A program made the translations under genes and the position numbers. The notes under the pieces are model-generated. The model did no database searches and was not told where the DNA came from. It saw only the letters and a program-made list of their open reading frames with translations. A stretch of DNA of 35,591 nucleotides from Rhodospirillaceae bacterium (GTDB lineage: Bacteria > Pseudomonadota > Alphaproteobacteria > Thalassobaculales > Thalassobaculaceae). Position 1 is the first letter of the stretch. Every line of letters begins with the position of its first letter. The stretch lies in contig NZGS01000123.1 of the NCBI GenBank assembly GCA_002690995.1, positions 1-35,591 of the forward strand. Direction: 5' to 3'. Of this stretch, positions 17,374 to 25,644 are shown one piece after another.

Positions 17374-17526
17374 AATTAAATTATCCTCTGATAGTCATTC
17401 AACAAAAAGGAAAAGTGTTCAAAATAATAGATGATTACTATTGTCATAAAATGATTGTCCCTTCAAACTGAAATGATCGAAAAATATTAAGTTACTACAT
17501 TACGGTTTTATGCGTTTGGGGAAAAA

Positions 17527-18834
17527 GTGTTGAAAGAAGATGCTCTGAAAAAGGCTGATTTGATCTATGAAAGTAAATCAAACTTTAGAGTTGCTCGTGC
17601 TGCATATACAGATCACGGGATCTTCGAGATTGAAATGAAAAACATTTTTGAGGCAAATTGGGTCTACATCTGCCATGAAAGTCAAATCCCAAAAATAGGT
17701 AATTACTATTCAGCCAAAATTGGTAGGCAACCAGTTTTTGTTATCAGACAGAACAAGAATGAAATTGGTGGTTTTGTTGACGCATGTTCGCATAGAGGAG
17801 CCACGCTTAGCAGAACCAGGAAAGGGTCTATGAAAACGATAACTTGCCGTTTTCACGGTTGGTGTTTTGATCTCAAGGGACGCTGTACAAAAATTAAAGA
17901 AGAGGAAGTCGGATGGCCGAGTGGTGTAGAAAAAAACAAATTTAACCTTAAAAGTTTGGCAAGAGTGAAGAATTATAAAGGCTTTATCTATGTATCGTTG
18001 GAGGAACCACCGCAGGAACTCGAAGATTTCCTGGGGGAGGCTAAATATTTCATTGATCTCTTGGCTGAACAGTCGCCTCTTGGAATGGAAATCGTGCCCG
18101 GCACTCAATCATATATGGTTCAAGGTAATTGGAAATTACAAGCAGAGAATGGTGTGGACGGTTACCATGTCTCCACAGTTCACAGAGTTTTTGCTCGAGC
18201 TATGGCTAAAAGAGAGTCTGCTGAAGTCACTGGTTATATGCGAAAGACGGAGGCTGCCCGAATAACCGGATCAACACCAACGGGTGTTAGTGACCTTGGC
18301 GGTGGACATATGTTGCTTTGGGCAGAACGGGGAAATCCGGAGGTGGCCCCTCTGGCAGAGCAGCGCAGTCCCTTGTTAAAATTATTTGATGCAGGTAAAG
18401 TTGACTGGATGATAAATAAGGGGCGAAATCTCTTCTTATTTCCAAATATCCACTTAATGGATCAGTCTTCAACTCAGATCCGAGTGCTGATTCCACATGC
18501 ACCGGACCGAACAGAAATCAAAGTTTATTGCATTGCTCCAAAAGGAGAAAGTAATAAAGCACGGAAAGCCAGACTCAGAAAGTTTGAAGACTTTTTTATG
18601 GTGACGGGGATGGCAACACCAGATGATATGGCAGCACTTGAAGATGTGCAGAGAGGTTCCGGCGCAGAACTTGTCAAATGGAACGAGTTCGATAGAGGAA
18701 GAAGTTCTATGGTTTCTGGAGCGGATGAAACTATAGCCTTATTAGGTGCTAACCCAATATCTACCAATCCAAATTGGAGTAATGAGACACTTTACTATGG
18801 ATTTTACAAAACGTGGTTAAAAGCAATTTCTTAG
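17527..18834 (+). CDS. Rieske aromatic-ring-hydroxylating dioxygenase, large (alpha) subunit, benzoate type
   Basis: The catalytic subunit of a two-component ring-hydroxylating dioxygenase, 435 residues. The Rieske 2Fe-2S ligands are Cys87 and His89 (DACSHRGATL) and Cys107 and His110 (CRFHGW). The mononuclear iron site has Asp211, His214 and His219 in ENGVDGYHVSTVH, with a carboxylate expected from Asp366/Asp367 in MATPDDM. NWKLQAENG and NLFLFPNIHLMDQ resemble benzoate/toluate/anthranilate dioxygenases (BenA, XylX, AntA). The start is a GTG with GGGG upstream; a TTG one codon on is possible. The beta subunit follows after 24 bases. No reductase (BenC) or cis-diol dehydrogenase (BenD) is adjacent, so the electron donor must come from elsewhere. 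The actual substrate is unknown. Confidence 0.88.
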   Translation: MLKEDALKKADLIYESKSNFRVARAAYTDHGIFEIEMKNIFEANWVYICHESQIPKIGNYYSAKIGRQPVFVIRQNKNEIGGFVDACSHRGATLSRTRKGSMKTITCRFHGWCFDLKGRCTKIKEEEVGWPSGVEKNKFNLKSLARVKNYKGFIYVSLEEPPQELEDFLGEAKYFIDLLAEQSPLGMEIVPGTQSYMVQGNWKLQAENGVDGYHVSTVHRVFARAMAKRESAEVTGYMRKTEAARITGSTPTGVSDLGGGHMLLWAERGNPEVAPLAEQRSPLLKLFDAGKVDWMINKGRNLFLFPNIHLMDQSSTQIRVLIPHAPDRTEIKVYCIAPKGESNKARKARLRKFEDFFMVTGMATPDDMAALEDVQRGSGAELVKWNEFDRGRSSMVSGADETIALLGANPISTNPNWSNETLYYGFYKTWLKAIS

Positions 18835-18858
18835 TATCTTAGAAACCTTTATTAAAAA

Positions 18859-19359
18859 ATGAGTGCTAAAATTGAAATATTAAAAAAGGTAGAGGATCTA
18901 ATTTTTTTAGAAGCGGATCTACTCGATCGAAAGCAGTGGCAAAATTGGCTTGATCTTTACACGTCCGATTGTGTCATTTGGGTTCCTAGCTGGGATAGTG
19001 AGGAATGGCTGGTGAAAGATCCGGAACTTTCTGTTAACATGATGTACTTAGTTGGCAAACCTGCTTTAGAAGCTAGGGTGCATCGTATAACTTCTGTCGA
19101 TGCTTATGCCTCTTTGCCTCTTTCACGAACTATGCATTCGGTGACGAATATTCGCTTGGTAGAAGAAACGTCTACCATTTTAAAAATAGCAGCGAAATGG
19201 ACAGTCTTGTGCCTAGATCCGAGGCGGGGAAAAATTTGGCGTGGAGGTTGGTACGATTATTCATTGGAAAAATGCCAAAAAGGACTGCAAATACAAGCAA
19301 AAAAAATCACCCTTATGGAAGATGTTATAGATGGTACGATAGATATTTATCAGCTTTAA
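18859..19359 (+). CDS. Aromatic-ring-hydroxylating dioxygenase, small (beta) subunit
   Basis: A 166-residue protein with the cystatin-like cone fold (SnoaL/NTF2-like) of dioxygenase beta subunits, which have a structural role in the alpha3beta3 oxygenase. Typical stretches are EADLLDRKQWQNWLDLYT, WVPSWDSEEW and PLSRTMHSVTNIRL. It resembles BenB/XylY. It sits directly behind the alpha subunit on the same strand. Downstream is only the convergent remnant of an FAD monooxygenase. Confidence 0.85.
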   Translation: MSAKIEILKKVEDLIFLEADLLDRKQWQNWLDLYTSDCVIWVPSWDSEEWLVKDPELSVNMMYLVGKPALEARVHRITSVDAYASLPLSRTMHSVTNIRLVEETSTILKIAAKWTVLCLDPRRGKIWRGGWYDYSLEKCQKGLQIQAKKITLMEDVIDGTIDIYQL

Positions 19360-19447
19360 GTTTTAGAGATGTAAAAACGAATTAGCTCGTGTCGCAGTTG
19401 AAGATAAATATTATAATTTAAAACTTCTGACGCCCTACTTCATCAAT

Positions 19448-20334
19448 TCAATTGTATAGCCATGACATACCAGCATAAGCTTGCTCTGTCGTGCGTCCAC
19501 CAAGTGTAAAGTCGCGCAGTTCGGCCGTCGGACCAGTGGCGTGATACACATCTCCATAAAAACGTGCTGTCAATTGAACACGAGCAGTTCTTAAATAACG
19601 AGTTTTTTTGATAGGCTTGAAGGGCCCCTATGATATTCTCGCGGTGCCTATCTAAATGGTAAGCTAAACAAACTGCATCTTCAATAGCCATACAACCCCC
19701 TTGTGCAAGATATTGGAGCATTGGGTGGGCCGCGTCACCTAGTAAGCTTATCCGGCCATTGCTCCAAGTCTTCACCGGTTCTCGGTTACAGAGAACCCAC
19801 ATCTTCCACGAGGTGATCTTGGCGAGGAGATCGAGAACGTAGACGTGGTGACCAGAAATCGTTCCTTTAACTCTGCTCTTCGCAAATGACGGATGCCGAG
19901 TTTTCTGTTTGCCGAGTAGTCGAGACTCTCTTGTTGAAGATTATCTTTATGTTTGAACATTGTTCGCAAGCCCGTTTGAGCACGTTCAGGAGATCAGGCC
20001 TGTAAATTACTCCATAAGGAAAACTGAATTGTTTCTTAAACGAAGCTGTCTTGATTGGTATACGTGTGACTTCATTTGCTGTAATCGCGTCGCGCATCAC
20101 GAGTGCGTCAGGGAAAACGGCTAATTCTTCAATGGGGTTTATTAAGTCTAAAACTTTAAACATTTTAAATACGTTAGGGCCGAGTTGTATTCCGGCACCC
20201 ACTTCTCTAAATTTATCAGCTTGTTCTAAAACGGTAACATCAAACTTTTTCTGTGCCAGTGCTAGCGCAGCAGCTAGACCACCTAGCCCACCACCAACGA
20301 TTATTATTTTTGACCGTGTCATCTTATTCGTCAC
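19448..20334 (-). pseudogene. FAD-dependent aromatic monooxygenase remnant (salicylate/3-hydroxybenzoate hydroxylase type)
   Basis: A broken flavoprotein hydroxylase. From the ATG at 20334 the frame gives IIIVGGGLGGLAAALALAQ (FAD dinucleotide-binding), REVGAGIQLGPN and YRPDLLNVLKRAC, then stops near 19867. The continuation lies in another frame: [15 protein letters not shown], then the GD motif [20 protein letters not shown] and [13 protein letters not shown] third frame then continues from a run of seven T (19603-19609); removing one base there gives [19 protein letters not shown] and a natural end, GMSWLYN then stop, at 19448. Only about 295 codons remain, against roughly 390-400 in intact enzymes. 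The missing part is the middle (the GADG segment and substrate sheet), so this is internal deletion plus two frameshifts. A sequencing error could explain a frameshift but not the missing block. It is convergent with the dioxygenase genes. Confidence 0.85.
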
Positions 20335-20387
20335 AATCAGCTTTTTAGATTGTCTTACCTACTTTACAAAATCGCGTTTGTTTAATC

Positions 20388-20418
20388 TTGACATATATCT
20401 AGTGCCTAGAACTATGTT
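20388..20418 (+). promoter_or_regulatory. Candidate promoter with internal operator, hydroxyacyl-CoA dehydrogenase gene
   Basis: A perfect -35 TTGACA (20388-20393) is followed after 19 bases by TATGTT (20413-20418). The spacer contains the inverted repeat TCTAG-TGC-CTAGA at 20398-20410, placed where a repressor would block polymerase. The ATG of the downstream gene is at 20454, with GGAG in front. Confidence 0.45.
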
Positions 20419-20453
20419 TTTATCATTTAGTCGTAGTTAGCGGAGAAAATAGC

Positions 20454-21422
20454 ATGAGGGAAATAGAAAAGGTAGGCGTGATTGGCGCCGGGTTGATGGG
20501 ACATGCCCTCGCGATAGTGCATGCCCTAGGTGGCTGCAATGTAATTATGCAAGATCTAAAAGAGTCGCAGATTGCAAAAGGACTGCAATTGATCGACAGT
20601 GCCCTCGAAACATTGGTAGAAGCGGGAACAATAACAAAAAGCGAAGAAAAAGACGCGAAGGCTAGAATAAAAACGACTCTCGAATTAAATACAGCAGTTG
20701 AAGACGCTGATTTAGTCGTAGAAGCAGTTGTAGAAAATAGGGGAGTTAAAACAGAGGTGTTCCAGCACATCGATAATGCCGCTCGCAAAGATGTAATAAT
20801 AGCTAGTAATACTTCAAACTTGGATATTTTCCCGCTTGTTCCAGAAGCCAGAAAAAGTTTTTGTTTAATTGCTCATTGGTACACGCCCCCTTACATAATT
20901 GATTTGGTAGATCTTGCTGCTGGGCCCGATACCGACATTGATATTTTGCAGAGAATGAAGACATTTTATAATAAATTGGGTAAAAAACCTGTCGTATTCA
21001 GAAAGTTTATAAACGGTTATGTTGCAAACCGTCTTCAAGCAGCTATGGGATTGGAAATTACACGTCTTCTGGATGAAGGTTGGGCTTCAGCAGACGCGAT
21101 CGATGACTCTGTAAAATATGGATTAGCTCTCCGGATGGCTTTAATGGGAAGCTTAATGAAAGCTGATTTTACCGGACTAGATATGATGCAGAGGGGGATG
21201 GCAAATATGACTTATGACCCTCCAATACCTAAACCTCAAAGTGACACACTAGATGAATTGATTTCCTCGGGGCGACAGGGGGTGATGAGCGGCGGAGGGT
21301 ACTTTGAGTACGGTGAAATGACCCCTGAAGAGCTTTTTCGAAATCGGGATAAGGGATTACTGATGCTAAAGAGTCAGGTCTCCGATATAGAGACTAAGTT
21401 TCCTTTAAGGCCAAAAAAATAG
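20454..21422 (+). CDS. 3-hydroxyacyl-CoA dehydrogenase family protein
   Basis: A 322-residue NAD-dependent dehydrogenase with GVIGAGLMGHALA (residues 8-20), DLVVEAVVEN, IASNTSNL and C-terminal 3HCDH helices. The catalytic His141 is kept in IAHWYTPPYIIDLVDL, but the usual HFFNP has become HWYTP and the partner Glu of the LVEV motif is Asp153. Asn192 (YVANRLQAAM) is kept. Such changes are seen in subfamilies acting on hydroxy acids other than classical 3-hydroxyacyl-CoA, for example the L-carnitine and L-gulonate dehydrogenase relatives, so the substrate is uncertain. It stands alone, divergent from the monooxygenase remnant and convergent with the crotonase, and may be controlled by its own operator-bearing promoter. 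Confidence 0.8.
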   Translation: MREIEKVGVIGAGLMGHALAIVHALGGCNVIMQDLKESQIAKGLQLIDSALETLVEAGTITKSEEKDAKARIKTTLELNTAVEDADLVVEAVVENRGVKTEVFQHIDNAARKDVIIASNTSNLDIFPLVPEARKSFCLIAHWYTPPYIIDLVDLAAGPDTDIDILQRMKTFYNKLGKKPVVFRKFINGYVANRLQAAMGLEITRLLDEGWASADAIDDSVKYGLALRMALMGSLMKADFTGLDMMQRGMANMTYDPPIPKPQSDTLDELISSGRQGVMSGGGYFEYGEMTPEELFRNRDKGLLMLKSQVSDIETKFPLRPKK

Positions 21423-21490
21423 CACTATTAAATTATATGTAGCTAGGATAGTAAACGCTATGAGAACTTGACTATATACAGCATTATCTT

Positions 21491-22291
21491 CTAAGCGCCC
21501 TTAAAGTTGGGAACGCGCCTCTCGGCTACGGCCTTTACGCCTTCCTTAAAGTCATCAGTCTGCCTAAGTTTGTCCTGAACGACTAGCTCATGGTCTGTAG
21601 TTTTTCGAACGCGGTCAGCCAGCCCTTGCCTCATAGTCGCTCTTGTTTCCATAACGCCGAGGGGCGAATTCTCTGATATTTCTTTTGCTAAATCAGTTGC
21701 TGCTGTTCGTACTTCCTCAAGAGGAACGAGCATATCTGCTAGTCCCCAGTCGAATGCTTCTTCACCCTTAATACGGCGACTTGTATAGAACATCAAAGTT
21801 GCTCTTTGATTTCCTATTAATGCCGGTAAAGTATGCGTCAATCCAAAGCCCGGGTGAAAGCCCAACCTTGTAAAATTGGCAGCGAATCGTGACTCAGGGC
21901 AGGCAACGCGAAAATCTGGGACAAGGCTAAGGCCTAGACCGCCCCCTATCGCTGCTCCTTGGATAGCACCGACAATAGGTGTTTTAGTAGCGAACAGCCT
22001 TACAGCTTCAACATAAAGATGCGAAGACTTATCTGTGGGGTTGTTTTCCTGACTCCTATTAGCACTGCTTCCATCTGATCCAAAATTTGCTCCGGCACAA
22101 AAAGATTTTCCTTGAGCGCACAGAACAACGCAGCGGAGGTTATTATCCTCATCTATTGTCTCCATTGCATCGGCAATTTGTTGGATAAGTGAGTAATCAA
22201 AGAAGTTGTGGGGTGGTCGTTGAATTTCGATTGTTGCAACGTGGCCCTCAGTCGATACACCGATATCATCATAACTTTTCAATTGTGCCAT
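21491..22291 (-). CDS. Enoyl-CoA hydratase/isomerase (crotonase) family protein lacking both catalytic glutamates
   Basis: A 266-residue crotonase-fold protein. The oxyanion hole is intact (KSFCAGANF and GAIQGAAIGGGLGLSL). Aligned without gaps to rat mitochondrial hydratase, the two catalytic Glu positions (144 and 164 there) are Gly120 and Phe140 here, so ordinary hydratase chemistry is unlikely. The family fold also supports isomerases, hydrolases, decarboxylases and ring-cleaving enzymes. It is the last gene of a minus-strand operon after two acyl-CoA dehydrogenases and an ADP-forming acyl-CoA ligase, starting 10 bases after the ligase stop. The reaction cannot be assigned. Confidence 0.85.
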   Translation of the reverse strand: MAQLKSYDDIGVSTEGHVATIEIQRPPHNFFDYSLIQQIADAMETIDEDNNLRCVVLCAQGKSFCAGANFGSDGSSANRSQENNPTDKSSHLYVEAVRLFATKTPIVGAIQGAAIGGGLGLSLVPDFRVACPESRFAANFTRLGFHPGFGLTHTLPALIGNQRATLMFYTSRRIKGEEAFDWGLADMLVPLEEVRTAATDLAKEISENSPLGVMETRATMRQGLADRVRKTTDHELVVQDKLRQTDDFKEGVKAVAERRVPNFKGA

Positions 22292-22301
22292 TCCTTAATT
22301 C

Positions 22302-24449
22302 CTATCTTTCGCTTGTTTCATCAAACTTTACCATCAGGGCATCAACAACAGATATTCCGTTCCCCGGCGAGTGTAGAATGACGGGGTTGAGATCAATCTC
22401 GGATATTAAATGTTGAACGCTAATTGCAAAACTTGAAAGGGTTGTCATAAGTCTTACTAAGGCGGGGAGATCGTATCTTTTTTTATCTAATAAAATACTG
22501 CCCTTCAGAGCCCCAAGTAAATTCTCACATTTCTTCGGTGTGACCGGGCAAAGCGCAAATGCAACATCTCTATTGGCTTCAACACCGGTTCCACCAAAGC
22601 CAACCATTAAAATCGGACCAAAGCCATCTTTATTTGTAATACCGAGTATAACTTCTAAACCTGGCTCAACCATTTTTTGAACTAAAATGCCATCAATGGA
22701 TGCTTTTGGTTTGTTGTTTTTAATGTTTTGGATAATGGTATTAAAGCTAGTTACGACCTCATCTTTCCCAGTCAAGTTTAATGCCACGCCGCCGGCGGAA
22801 GATTTGTGCGGAATATCAGCGGATTGAATTTTCAGGGCTACCGGATAATTGAGTCTCTCTGCAGCTTTTACGACAGATTCTGCATCATTGACAAGAATCC
22901 CTGGGTTTACCGGAATGTCATATTGGTGAAGTATTTCCATTGAATGAAATTCAGTAATATTAGCTTCTTGTCTTCTTATTTCCTCCTCTAAGGCGGAAAT
23001 ATTGCCGAGTTTATTTTCATTTTGAACCTTATCTTTTAAAAGGCTTTTTTGTTTTTCCTTATATTGCTGCATAAGAGATATTGTGCGCGTACAATTTCTT
23101 ACATTAGTAAATAATGGCAGGCCGGCTGCTGCGAGTGTTTTACTAGATGCGTCGTGGGGGAGAGTATAGCTCCAAATCATAACGGGCTTTTGGGTTTCTC
23201 TCGATAGTTTTGTCAATAAGATCTCTTCTTCAACAATTTTGTGAGGCACCATGGTTGACGCAATCGTTATGACGGTATCGACATTATTTGCAGAAGCGAT
23301 CATGCGACTTATATTTGCATAACCAACCTCTCTGACAACACCTGCAGTGCCATCAACAGGGTTCTGAGAGGTTCCATAACTTGGAAGATATTGATCTATC
23401 TCTTTTCGGGTCTTGGGGTCTAATATGGGCACGTCTAGTCCGTGCGCTCCACAGCTATCCGCCATCCATCCTCCGCCTCCTCCGGAGGCAGTGAAGATAC
23501 CCACTCGGTTACCTTCTGGTAAGCGGTCGCCAAAATATATAAATCCGGAGGCGATATCTACCATCTCCTCAATGTCTTCGCCCTCTATAATACCATACTC
23601 ATCAAAAACAGTTTTGTAAGCGGTATAGGAGCCTGCTAATGAGGCAGTATGGGAGGCAGCTGCGCGAGCTCCGGCGTCTGACCTACCTATCTTTGTGACG
23701 ATAATAGGTTTGCCGGCAACCAGAGCCTTTTCTGCTACAAGTAAAAGTTTTGATGGTGTCTTTACATCTTCCATAAACAATAAAAACACGTCTGCTTGGT
23801 CGGTATCTATTAAGTACTCAACATAGTCGAGACTTTCTATGCAGGCTTCATTCCCCGTAGTTATTACATGGCTAAATGGTAAATGTTTTGGTCGTGCTCG
23901 ATCAAAAAAAGCAAATCCCATTCCCCCACTTTGTGCTATCGCGGCAACACGGCCTTTTGCTGTCCAAGGAGGGCTCAACGATATATCTTCACCATCGACT
24001 GTAGGGCTAAAGGTTGGGCAAAGTTTATTTTCGGTGTTTACAAAACCCTCTGAATTTGGACCGCTGATTAGCATCTCCGTCCTGTCAGCAAATGCTGACA
24101 GTTGGACCTGCAGATCATTCCCCACAGAAGTACTGTCTTCTGCAAACCCCGATGATAGTATTAATGCAGCCTTGACACCGGCTTTGTGGCAATCCTCAAG
24201 GGTTTGCAGAACGTACTCTGCAGGAATAATAAGTACAGCAAGTTCTACGATCTCAGGGACGTCCAAAATAGATGAAAAGGCTGGTTCGCCAAAAATATCT
24301 TTGTGGGAGCGGCTTACCGGATAGATCTTGCCATTGAAATTATGACAATTTAAGACTCTTACAATTCTTCCACGTAAACTTCCGACGTTAGGTGAGGCGC
24401 CGATCACAGCAACCGACTTGGGTGATAAAAGTGGTTTTAGGTCAATCAT
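22302..24449 (-). CDS. Acyl-CoA synthetase (ADP-forming), acetate-CoA ligase family
   Basis: A 715-residue fusion of the alpha and beta parts of NDP-forming acyl-CoA synthetases, which reversibly couple carboxylate plus CoA plus ATP to acyl-CoA plus ADP plus phosphate. The order is a CoA-binding Rossmann domain (SPKSVAVIGASPNVGSLRG, residues 9-27), a succinyl-CoA-ligase-like domain with the phosphohistidine candidate His267 in AAASHTASLAGS, a flavodoxin-like domain, and a C-terminal ATP-grasp domain (LNYPVALKIQSADIPHKSSAGG; GFGPILMVGFGGTGVE). Substrate specificity is not readable. It lies 12 bases after an acyl-CoA dehydrogenase and 10 before the crotonase, so it probably activates the acid that the dehydrogenases then oxidise. 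Confidence 0.88.
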   Translation of the reverse strand: MIDLKPLLSPKSVAVIGASPNVGSLRGRIVRVLNCHNFNGKIYPVSRSHKDIFGEPAFSSILDVPEIVELAVLIIPAEYVLQTLEDCHKAGVKAALILSSGFAEDSTSVGNDLQVQLSAFADRTEMLISGPNSEGFVNTENKLCPTFSPTVDGEDISLSPPWTAKGRVAAIAQSGGMGFAFFDRARPKHLPFSHVITTGNEACIESLDYVEYLIDTDQADVFLLFMEDVKTPSKLLLVAEKALVAGKPIIVTKIGRSDAGARAAASHTASLAGSYTAYKTVFDEYGIIEGEDIEEMVDIASGFIYFGDRLPEGNRVGIFTASGGGGGWMADSCGAHGLDVPILDPKTRKEIDQYLPSYGTSQNPVDGTAGVVREVGYANISRMIASANNVDTVITIASTMVPHKIVEEEILLTKLSRETQKPVMIWSYTLPHDASSKTLAAAGLPLFTNVRNCTRTISLMQQYKEKQKSLLKDKVQNENKLGNISALEEEIRRQEANITEFHSMEILHQYDIPVNPGILVNDAESVVKAAERLNYPVALKIQSADIPHKSSAGGVALNLTGKDEVVTSFNTIIQNIKNNKPKASIDGILVQKMVEPGLEVILGITNKDGFGPILMVGFGGTGVEANRDVAFALCPVTPKKCENLLGALKGSILLDKKRYDLPALVRLMTTLSSFAISVQHLISEIDLNPVILHSPGNGISVVDALMVKFDETSER

Positions 24450-24461
24450 AACGTATCTTTT

Positions 24462-25622
24462 TTATCGTAAACCCAGTCCACGAGCGATAATTCCTCGTAA
24501 AACTTCGGTAGTTCCACCTTGAATTGTGAGCTTTGGAGCTATGTTGGTTGAGAATTGTAATAATTCATCGAAGTTTGTTCGATTGCCAGGTTCATCATCT
24601 ATGAAAGAAGCGAGTTCACGAGCTTTTGAGGGGAGGGCCTGTTCCCATATCGTTCCCACATCTTTTACTATTGACCCTTCAAGAACAGGTTCTTTTCCAG
24701 CCTGAAGCATTCCATTTACAGAAACGGACATTCTTCTTAACGTGTGTAATTGAGCTACGAGCCGGCCAACGCCTTCTTTAGCCCTTATATCGGGCTCTTT
24801 GCCGAGTACGCGCACTAATTCGGGGAGCATATAGTATGTTTCAAGAAATCGTTCGGGACCACTTCTTTCATAAGCGAGCTCGCTCGTAGCTTGCTTCCAA
24901 GCGGAGTCTACCTCTCCTAAAAGATGATCTTCTGGTATGAATAAATCATCGAAGACGACTTCGTTGAAGTCATGCTTGCCCGCCATATTCCTTACGGGGT
25001 TAATGGTTATGTTTGGTTGTTTAAGATCAACCAAAAATTGTGTGAGGCCGTGTCTACGATTTTCTTTTGTTGGGGGAGATGTGCGAAAAAGGCCAATCAT
25101 GTAGTCAGCCTGGTGGGCGTTCGACGTCCACAATTTTGTGCCGTTTATGAGATAGCCTCCGTCGGTTGGAGTGGCTTTTGTGCTTGCTGCAAATAAATCT
25201 GATCCGGAGTTTGGTTCACTTAGACCAATACAAAAGCAACAGTCTCCAGCCGTTATTCGTGGTAAAATATCGAGTTTAATATGTTCCTGCGCGTATTTTA
25301 AGAGAACTGGTCCACTCTGACGATCTGCCGTGAAATGACACGTTACAGGAGCATTTTGACTGCGAAATTCTTCGGTAACAACATAGCGCTCCAGGAAGCT
25401 TCTTTCTTGCCCGCCATACTTTTTTGGCCAGGTCATGCCTATCCATCCCCGCTTTCCAACTCTTTTACTGAATTCTCTATCAAATCCGCTCTTTAGTATT
25501 GAAGAGGAGGGGTTAAAACTTCCATTTGCAATTTCGTCAGCCAAAAACTCCCTTACTTCAAGCCGAAGTTCTTCCGCTTCTGGAGGTAGACGGATTGGAT
25601 CAAAGTTTATCGATTGGCTCAT
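24462..25622 (-). CDS. Acyl-CoA dehydrogenase family protein (second of a pair)
   Basis: A 386-residue FAD-dependent acyl-CoA dehydrogenase. It has the N-terminal helical domain (RLEVREFLADEI; GMTWPKKYGGQERS), the central sheet motif CIGLSEPNSGSDLFAASTKA with TDGGYLINGTKLWTSNA, and the C-terminal helices ending LTIQGGTTEVLRGIIARGLGL, the usual flavin-contact segment. The longest frame starts at 25694 inside the upstream gene; the ATG at 25622 (MSQSINFDPIRLP) has AAGGAAAG just before it and is preferred. It lies 22 bases after the first dehydrogenase. Adjacent ACAD pairs of this kind form mixed alpha2beta2 enzymes in steroid catabolism of actinobacteria; the same arrangement is inferred here, without evidence about the substrate. 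Confidence 0.87.
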   Translation of the reverse strand: MSQSINFDPIRLPPEAEELRLEVREFLADEIANGSFNPSSSILKSGFDREFSKRVGKRGWIGMTWPKKYGGQERSFLERYVVTEEFRSQNAPVTCHFTADRQSGPVLLKYAQEHIKLDILPRITAGDCCFCIGLSEPNSGSDLFAASTKATPTDGGYLINGTKLWTSNAHQADYMIGLFRTSPPTKENRRHGLTQFLVDLKQPNITINPVRNMAGKHDFNEVVFDDLFIPEDHLLGEVDSAWKQATSELAYERSGPERFLETYYMLPELVRVLGKEPDIRAKEGVGRLVAQLHTLRRMSVSVNGMLQAGKEPVLEGSIVKDVGTIWEQALPSKARELASFIDDEPGNRTNFDELLQFSTNIAPKLTIQGGTTEVLRGIIARGLGLR

Positions 25623-25644
25623 ATTCAAATCTTTCCTTAAAGTT

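Noticed and set aside
17374-17526. Regulatory site in the divergent gap between the LLM oxidoreductase and the Rieske dioxygenase
   Set aside because: ATGAT/TTGTC-like words recur, but no convincing inverted repeat or well-spaced promoter hexamers could be fixed by eye.
19772-19969. Small separate gene in the middle of the monooxygenase remnant
   Set aside because: Its reading frame gives no conserved sequence; the conserved pieces belong to the other two frames of the broken gene.
23839-24324. Plus-strand open frame of 161 codons inside the ADP-forming CoA ligase
   Set aside because: Antisense shadow; no domain and no start signal.
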